From NCBI RefSeq assembly GCF_900100455.1, contig NZ_FNCV01000011.1, positions 21,792 through 85,791 on the forward strand: a stretch of 64,000 nucleotides of DNA, given 5' to 3'. Positions 59,924 to 64,000 of this stretch are shown here, piece by piece. Position 1 is the first letter of the stretch; each line of letters begins with the position of its first letter. The position numbers and the translations under genes are program-made. The notes beneath the pieces are model-generated. The model made no database searches, had not been told where the DNA came from, and worked only from the letters and a program-made list of their open reading frames with translations. The stretch comes from Roseospirillum parvum (GTDB lineage: Bacteria; Pseudomonadota; Alphaproteobacteria; Rhodospirillales; Rhodospirillaceae).

Positions 59924-60424
59924 TCACCCGTACCGGCGGGCCACGTCGGCCGCAAAGGGCTCGAGGATCTCCAAAAGGGCGTCCACGTGCTCGGGGAAGT
60001 CGCGGCGCACGAAGCCGGCCAGATCGCGCAGCAGCTCATTGGCCACCGCGAAGCGGTGCAGCTCGGGGCTGGCCTTGGCCACCGCGTTCATGGTCTTGGT
60101 GAAGGCGTCGGCGAGGCGCGACAGCCCCTCGGCGCGGGCCATGGGGCTGATGTCGGCGTCCTCGCGCAACCCCTCGACGGTGGCCTGATACATGGCCAGG
60201 AAGTCGGTCAACACCAACTGGGCGATGGTCCCGGCGCCCTCGCGCGACAGGGCGGTGGCGGCGCGCGCCTTGTCCCAGTCGTCGCCGGTGGCCGCGTCCT
60301 GGGCCTTCCAGCGGCGCACCGTGGCCGCGCCCAACTCCAGGCGCGCGGCCACCGCGTCCAGCGGCAGGCGCTCGAAGACGTAGGCGGCACGGGCGGCGGC
60401 GCGGGTCTCCGGGGGATGGGCCAT
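59924..60424 (-). CDS. DUF1804 small terminase subunit
   Basis: 166 aa. An HTH near the start (RAAYVFERLPLDAVAARLEL, GAATVRRWKAQDAATGDDWD) and a helical body (FLAMYQATVEGLREDADISP, MARAEGLSRLADAFTKTMNA) match the Mu gp27-like family that recognises the packaging site. Stop 4 bases before the large subunit. Confidence 0.88.
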   Translation of the reverse strand: MAHPPETRAAARAAYVFERLPLDAVAARLELGAATVRRWKAQDAATGDDWDKARAATALSREGAGTIAQLVLTDFLAMYQATVEGLREDADISPMARAEGLSRLADAFTKTMNAVAKASPELHRFAVANELLRDLAGFVRRDFPEHVDALLEILEPFAADVARRYG

Positions 60425-60425
60425 G

Positions 60426-60995
60426 TCAGCCCTCCAGGGTCAGGCGGGCGGTGGCGGCGGCCAGCTTCATGGCCGTTTCGCGGCTGGGGGCGCGCACCCC
60501 GTCGACCCGGGCCCGGCCCAGGGCCACCGCCCGGCCGAGCTCGGTCAGCGCCCAGTCGGCGCCGAGCAGACCGGCCTCGATCAGCCAGGCCCGTTGGGTT
60601 TCGGTGTCCTGCGGCCCCAGGGCCAGGGAGACCCCGGCCAGGGCGCTGGACATGGCGGCGGCGGTCATCGGCGGGGCGATCCCGGCCACGTCGGCCAGGC
60701 CGAGCGCCACCTCGCGCCCCCGGGTCAGCAGGGCGGCCCCCTGGGGCGCGCCGTCGGGGCCGGGCTCCAGGTGCACCAGACCGGCGTCGGCCAGCCAGGA
60801 GAGGTCGCCCAGCACCTGGGCGCGGGGCGCGGTGATCAATTCGGCCAGCAGGGAGAGACTGGCCATGTCCCCCGGCAGCCCGTGCAGGCCGCGCAGCAGG
60901 TCGCGGCGCCGGACGGCGGCCGCCGGAACCCCGGCCAGGACGATCAGCATGGCCAGCCGCACGTGGGCCAGCCAGGAGGCCGGAGCGTCAGACAT
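60426..60995 (-). CDS. Winged-helix-like phage protein (Mu gp26 region)
   Basis: 189 aa. ASWLAHVRLAMLIVLAGVPA, LAELITAPRAQVLGDLSWLA, DAGLVHLEPG read like a winged helix, with a second helical half (WLIEAGLLGADWALTELGRA). It resembles the wHTH phage proteins next to DUF2730 in Mu-like phages. Role unknown. Overlaps both neighbours by a few bases. Confidence 0.65.
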   Translation of the reverse strand: MSDAPASWLAHVRLAMLIVLAGVPAAAVRRRDLLRGLHGLPGDMASLSLLAELITAPRAQVLGDLSWLADAGLVHLEPGPDGAPQGAALLTRGREVALGLADVAGIAPPMTAAAMSSALAGVSLALGPQDTETQRAWLIEAGLLGADWALTELGRAVALGRARVDGVRAPSRETAMKLAAATARLTLEG

Positions 60996-61443
60996 CGCGC
61001 CCTCCCGGTCGGGTCTTGACGGCCCGCGCCTCGGCCAGCTCGTGCGAGGTCAACGCGAAGACGTTCTCACGCAGCCACTCCAGCGCCCCGGCCTGGCCTT
61101 TGAGGGTTTCACTGATGGCGGCCAGGGATTCCGCCTGCCGCCCCACCGCGTCGGCGAGGCGCGCCATCTCGTGGCGCGTCGGCAGGTCCCCGATCTGCTG
61201 CTCCAGGCGCTGGAAGCGCGCGTCGCCGGCGTCCAGCCGTGCGTGGGCCTCGGTCAGGGTGTTCTGCAGCGCCGTCACCACCTCGCGCACGCCGGCGTGT
61301 TCGACGCGGGTGACGAAGACCCGGCGCAGCCGGGCGATCAGCACCGCCAGGACAATGGTGGCGAGCGCCGTGGCCAGGGCGCCGATCAGCGGCGCCACCC
61401 GACTGATCGCCTCGGCGATGCCCAGCCAGTTTCCGAAATCCAA
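60988..61443 (-). CDS. DUF2730 phage protein (Mu gp25-like)
   Basis: 151 aa from TTG 61443 with GGAGG 5 bases upstream. One membrane segment (LIGALATALATIVLAVLIAR), then a coiled coil (EHAGVREVVTALQNTLTEAH; ARFQRLEQQIGDLPTRHEMA). This TM-plus-coiled-coil layout is the DUF2730 family found just before the terminase genes in Mu-like phages. Confidence 0.82.
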   Translation of the reverse strand: MDFGNWLGIAEAISRVAPLIGALATALATIVLAVLIARLRRVFVTRVEHAGVREVVTALQNTLTEAHARLDAGDARFQRLEQQIGDLPTRHEMARLADAVGRQAESLAAISETLKGQAGALEWLRENVFALTSHELAEARAVKTRPGGRDV

Positions 61444-61455
61444 GGGAGCCTCCCG

Positions 61456-61653
61456 TCAGGCCGGCCCGGCGGCCGACCGCGTGCGTTCGAGGTCCAGCAG
61501 GTGGCGCAGCAGGGCGGCCTGTTGGGCCGGCGTCGGGTCCTCGCCGTTGATCACCGTGTCGCGCAGGGCGCGCAGGCTTTCCAGCAGCTCAGGCATCCCC
61601 TCGGCCAGCTTCAGGGTGACGTTGAGCAGGGTAAGGATGGTGGCGGCGTTCAT
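61456..61653 (-). CDS. Small phage helical protein
   Basis: 65 aa. ILTLLNVTLKLAEGMPELLE, then PTPAQQAALLRHLLDLERTR. No motif. ATG overlaps the stop of the lysis-region gene (ATGA). Family unknown. Confidence 0.65.
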   Translation of the reverse strand: MNAATILTLLNVTLKLAEGMPELLESLRALRDTVINGEDPTPAQQAALLRHLLDLERTRSAAGPA

Positions 61654-62288
61654 GGCGCGACCCCCGCGTCCAGGGCCGGGGAGGGGCCGAGATCGGCCAG
61701 CAGGTCCTGGAAGGTGGCCAGCGCCGTGCGGGCGGCGGCCAGGGTCAGGGCCACCGTGGCGTCATCGGCCGGGGTGCAGCGGGGCGCGCCGGGATCGCCG
61801 ACCGCTTCCGGGCAGACCGTCTCCACCGCCTCGATCAGGGCCAGCCGGGCCCGCTCGCTGGCCAGATCGATGCGCGCCGCCGTGGCCGCGTCGATCCCCG
61901 CCGGCGCCGCTTCCCGCCAGGCCCGCCAGGCGGTCTCGCTGGCGTGGTAGGCGTGGCCCAGGGCGTGCACCGTCCGGTTGGCGCTGGGCGCGGCGCAGGC
62001 CGCCAGGCCGCCGGCCATCAGGCCGCTCAACAGGATCAGGACGGCCAGCCGGCCGCCGGCCCGGGGCGGTCGGTCGGCGCGGCCCAGCCGGCGCGTCGCC
62101 TTGATCCGCCCATAGAGGGTCAGGACGGTGCCCAGCGCCCCGCCCAGGGTGACCAGCGCGGTGGTCAGCTCGGAGCGCAACTCAGGGGTCAGCTCCAGCC
62201 CGATCTGGCCCAGCAGCAGGGCGAGCAGCGTCACCAGCGCCCCCCACACGGTGCGCGAGCGGTACCAGGCCTTGGAGGTCTCTTCCAT
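61650..62288 (-). CDS. Fused holin-like and lipoprotein (spanin-like) lysis protein
   Basis: 212 aa from ATG 62288. N-terminal part resembles a small holin: SRTVWGALVTLLALLLGQIG, LTTALVTLGGALGTVLTLYG then a basic tail KATRRLGRADRPPR. A further hydrophobic segment ends in a lipobox, LMAGGLAAC with C98, followed by about 110 residues that would be periplasmic if cleaved (HALGHAYHASETAWRAWREA). Two lysis functions in one frame would be unusual; if C98 is processed it could give an outer-membrane lipoprotein. Next to the endolysin, so a lysis role is inferred. Confidence 0.6.
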   Translation of the reverse strand: MEETSKAWYRSRTVWGALVTLLALLLGQIGLELTPELRSELTTALVTLGGALGTVLTLYGRIKATRRLGRADRPPRAGGRLAVLILLSGLMAGGLAACAAPSANRTVHALGHAYHASETAWRAWREAAPAGIDAATAARIDLASERARLALIEAVETVCPEAVGDPGAPRCTPADDATVALTLAAARTALATFQDLLADLGPSPALDAGVAP

Positions 62289-62296
62289 GGCGGGCC

Positions 62297-62761
62297 TCAT
62301 TCGATGTCGTTGAAGAACAGGTGCCGGCCGATGCGGGCCGACGGGCGGTGGCCCTGGGCCCAGGGCGGCGCCACGGCGGTGTTGTGGTAGTGGGTCGCCC
62401 CGCCGGTCGGGTCCTCGGCAAAGCCGTCCCGGCCATCGACCACGCCGCAGGCGACCATCATCGCCCGGCGGAAGGCGGGGGTGGCCAGGGTCAGGTCATT
62501 GAGCAGCACGCGGTTGGGGTCGTCGGTGTTCCAGCACGAGAACTGCCAGGGCCGGCGGCAGACGGCGGTCAGGGTATGATCGGGCTCCGACCACCAGCCC
62601 GGCCGGCGGGCCCGGTTGACCACCACGTGGGCCACCGCGACCAGCCCGGCCAGCGGTTCGCCCCGCGCCTCGCCCCACAGGGTGCGGGCCAGGGTTTCCA
62701 CGTCGCCGGCGCAGGGCGTTTGGCCGGCGCAGGGCGGTTGGATGGCGGGGCTTGGGGACAT
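62297..62761 (-). CDS. Endolysin of the SleB-like cell wall hydrolase family
   Basis: 154 aa from ATG 62761. VETLARTLWGEARGEPLAGL, VAVAHVVVNRARRPGWWSEP, QFSCWNTDDPN and ATHYHNTAVAPPWAQ are the hydrolase_2 motif set with the catalytic Glu in the first block. Cuts glycan strands of peptidoglycan. No signal peptide, so it needs the holin. First gene after the palindrome promoter at 62821, thus head of the lysis-packaging operon. Confidence 0.88.
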   Translation of the reverse strand: MSPSPAIQPPCAGQTPCAGDVETLARTLWGEARGEPLAGLVAVAHVVVNRARRPGWWSEPDHTLTAVCRRPWQFSCWNTDDPNRVLLNDLTLATPAFRRAMMVACGVVDGRDGFAEDPTGGATHYHNTAVAPPWAQGHRPSARIGRHLFFNDIE

Positions 62762-62793
62762 GGGCGGGGCCTCCCGGGCGGCGACGGGAGGCC

Positions 62794-62838
62794 AGAATGA
62801 GCGCAACCGAGCGCCCGGGCGACCTGAAGGGCTTCAGG
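62794..62838 (-). promoter_or_regulatory. Palindrome and -10-like element, candidate Mor/C-type phage promoter 2
   Basis: CCTGAAG-GG-CTTCAGG (62823-62838, in the context GACCTGAAGG) overlaps the Mor stop codon, and CATTCT (62794-62799) follows on the minus strand after 23 bases. Spacing and palindrome match the element at 49683-49730. The endolysin start is 33 bases past the CATTCT. Confidence 0.5.
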
Positions 62839-63265
62839 CCTGGGGCGGCGGGGGCTGGTGGCAGAGGCCAAACAGGTCCGGTTGGGCGGGCTCCGGATCG
62901 CCCACCATCCGGGCCTGGCGCAGCACCTGATAGACCCGGGTTTCGGTGACCCCGACCGTCCGCGCGATGCGGGCCCGGGGCCAGCCCTGACCGGCCAGGG
63001 TGAGGATTGTCGCCCGCCGGCTGGCGATGCGGCAAGAGGGCACCTGCACCGGCCCGCCGCCGCAGCGCTCGACCAGCACCGCGAACCGCTCATGGCCCAG
63101 GGCGACCGCCAGCGGATGGTCGGGGCGGGGGCGCTTGGGCACGTAGACGTTCTCCCCGCCCCGCGCCCGCACCAGGGCGGCGGCCACCTCGGGACCGAGG
63201 TCCTCGATCAGGTCCAGATAGGCCTGGGGGACGGGGCGGGGAGTCACCTTGGGGCGGGGGGTCAC
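62834..63265 (-). CDS. mor: Mor/C-family transcription activator
   Basis: 143 aa from GTG 63265 (overlapping the GemA stop); GTG 63247 is an alternative. A dimerisation domain (YLDLIEDLGPEVAAALVRAR, GGENVYVPKRP) is followed by an HTH (ILTLAGQGWPRARIARTVGV, TETRVYQVLRQAR), as in Mu Mor. It should activate the next operon from dyad sites with a -10 but no -35. Place right after gp16 is the Mu order. Confidence 0.88.
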   Translation of the reverse strand: MTPRPKVTPRPVPQAYLDLIEDLGPEVAAALVRARGGENVYVPKRPRPDHPLAVALGHERFAVLVERCGGGPVQVPSCRIASRRATILTLAGQGWPRARIARTVGVTETRVYQVLRQARMVGDPEPAQPDLFGLCHQPPPPQA

Positions 63266-63705
63266 CTTTGGGGGTCTCCCCCGTCCCGCGCCGTCAGGCG
63301 GCCGCGCCACAGCTTCAGCGCCTCGATGCAGCCCTGCGCCTGTTCGACCGTCAGCCAATCCGGGTCATCGACGCCGGTCTGACGGCGCACCCAGGCCCGG
63401 CAGGCGCGCGACAGGTCGCTGGAGGAAACCGCCCCGGCCTCGGCCAGCCCGCGCCACAGACCGAAGATCAAGCGCACGTCCGGGCGGTCGGACGGCCGCC
63501 GGGCGCCCCGGCCGCCGCCACCGCGGGGCCGCCAGCCGAGGCGCCGGTACTCGTCGAGCACGGCCCCCACCTGGGCCGACGTCAGCCCCTTGGCCGACCG
63601 CTGGCCGGTGATCCGCTCGAGCAGATCGCGCCGCGCCTCGTCGGACAGCCCCAGTTCCTTGGCCCCCAGGTGGAGACAGGCCAGCGCGGCCTTGCGGGTG
63701 CTCAT
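63262..63705 (-). CDS. GemA/gp16-type phage regulator (DUF1018)
   Basis: 147 aa. ALACLHLGAKELGLSDEARR, LLERITGQRSAKGLTSAQVG, LIFGLWRGLAEAGAVSSSDL and WLTVEQAQGCIEALKLW are the DUF1018 pattern. In Mu, gp16 (GemA) modulates host gene expression and supercoiling. ATG at 63705 overlaps the stop of the zinc-ribbon gene. Confidence 0.9.
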   Translation of the reverse strand: MSTRKAALACLHLGAKELGLSDEARRDLLERITGQRSAKGLTSAQVGAVLDEYRRLGWRPRGGGGRGARRPSDRPDVRLIFGLWRGLAEAGAVSSSDLSRACRAWVRRQTGVDDPDWLTVEQAQGCIEALKLWRGRLTARDGGDPQR

Positions 63706-63878
63706 CGCTTCCGACCTCCCCCCACATGCCAGCCGCCGCAGAAACGGCAGCGATACAGCCGCCGGCCCGGCCGCCGCCGCGCCGCCCGCCAGGCCAGACA
63801 GGGCGACTGAAACCGCGCCTTGCCCCGGCACTCGGCGGCGTGGGAACCGGGATGAACAACGGCCCGCGTGCGTTTCAT
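63702..63878 (-). CDS. 58-aa zinc-ribbon-type phage protein
   Basis: Short gene (MKRTRAVVHPGSHAAECRGK) with ATGA overlaps at both ends and AGGAGATGCC upstream. Cysteines at C20, C30 and the pair in YRCRFCGGWHVG suggest a small zinc ribbon; this YxCxxCxxWH tail is frequent in phage genomes. Role unknown, possibly DNA or RNA binding. Confidence 0.7.
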   Translation of the reverse strand: MKRTRAVVHPGSHAAECRGKARFQSPCLAWRAARRRPGRRLYRCRFCGGWHVGGGRKR

Positions 63879-64000
63879 GGGGCATCTCCTGGAAACAGGT
63901 TCGCTTGGTCGCCCCAGCAGTCCCAGCCGGGGCGGGTTTCGCGGGCGAACAGCTCGCAGTAGGGTCCAGCCGTCAGGCGCTCCAGCGAGTCGTGCAGCGC
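63875..64000 (-). CDS. MT-A70-type adenine methyltransferase, C-terminal end (cut by window edge)
   Basis: The last 41 codons: SLERLTAGPYCELFARETRP, GWDCWGDQANLFPGDAP. The string ELFARxTRPGWDxWG is the characteristic C-terminus of MT-A70-like DNA N6-adenine methyltransferases in phages. The catalytic DPPW part is beyond base 64,000. Stop overlaps the zinc-ribbon start (ATGA). With com-mom, it adds a second DNA-modification function to the phage. Confidence 0.8.
   Translation of the reverse strand, partial: ALHDSLERLTAGPYCELFARETRPGWDCWGDQANLFPGDAP

Larger units (their letters stand above)
30731..64000 (-). mobile_element. Mu-like transposable prophage (right-end 33 kb; left end beyond window)
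   Basis: Gene content identifies a Mu-type phage: com and mom at one end, Mor activator, GemA/gp16, DUF2730, DUF1804 small terminase and MuF. Nearly every gene is on the minus strand, so the phage lies right end first and the transposase and repressor genes should be past base 64,000. The tail genes are not Mu-like contractile ones but a long-tail set with GTA-type tip proteins, as in B3/RcapMu-type phages. The likely terminus at 30731 begins TGTAGCG. Structural genes all appear intact. Confidence 0.88.

Overview
The window looks like one contig from a high-GC alphaproteobacterium, most likely in or near Rhodospirillales. The support is indirect: a NDUFS4-like complex I accessory subunit, a GTTC-N7-GTTC LexA-type box, a probable 6S RNA between zapA and the 5-formyltetrahydrofolate cyclo-ligase gene, an alphaproteobacterial style phnGHIJKLM locus with a DUF1045 gene, and an outer-membrane LPS assembly cluster. 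No species marker allows a firmer assignment.

Bases 1 to about 30,730 are chromosome. From left to right they hold: the LPS/outer-membrane cluster (surA fragment, lptD, lptF; no lptG between them), a BON-domain lipoprotein, an acyl-CoA dehydrogenase, an LpxR-family outer-membrane protein, a two-gene radical-SAM RiPP cassette (78-aa Gly/Cys-tailed precursor plus SPASM enzyme), a complete C-P lyase core operon (phnGHIJKLM plus a DUF1045 2H phosphoesterase) with its divergent phnF regulator, dusA, a 34-aa membrane protein under a LexA-box promoter, a PEP-mutase/isocitrate-lyase superfamily enzyme, ymdB, 5-FCL, 6S RNA, zapA, thiE, a cystathionine beta-lyase, hisI translationally coupled to a His-rich COG0523 metallochaperone, an orphan small RNA with a textbook promoter and terminator, accA, two regulators, a bacteriohemerythrin, tRNA-Pro, the complex I subunit and tRNA-Arg. 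Several intergenic inverted repeats and short tandem repeats punctuate this part.

From about 30,731 to the end of the window lies a Mu-like transposable prophage in reverse orientation. Its right end, with a TG terminus and three repeated transposase-type sites, is at the left, and the transposase end is beyond base 64,000. Reading in phage order (from high to low coordinates): MT-A70 methyltransferase tail, small zinc-ribbon protein, GemA/gp16, Mor-type activator, lysis genes, DUF2730 and other small genes, DUF1804 small terminase, large terminase, portal, a MuF head protein fused to an ADP-ribosyltransferase, a large STAND NTPase cargo gene, a fused protease-capsid gene, connector genes, tail tube, a tail-chaperone pair joined by an A AAA AAC frameshift site, tape measure, four GTA-like tail-tip genes, tail fibre and discoidin-like genes, then a membrane protein on the opposite strand and com-mom at the right end. 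The phage therefore combines Mu-type replication and regulation with a long non-contractile (GTA/lambda-like) tail.

The most notable systems are: com-mom DNA hypermodification with an MT-A70 enzyme in the same phage; the nSTAND defence-like gene with its own promoter, placed between two copies of a regulatory repeat; the MuF-ADP-ribosyltransferase toxin fusion; paired palindromes that could be Mor/C-type activator sites; the compact RiPP cassette; and the SOS-box-controlled 34-aa membrane protein.
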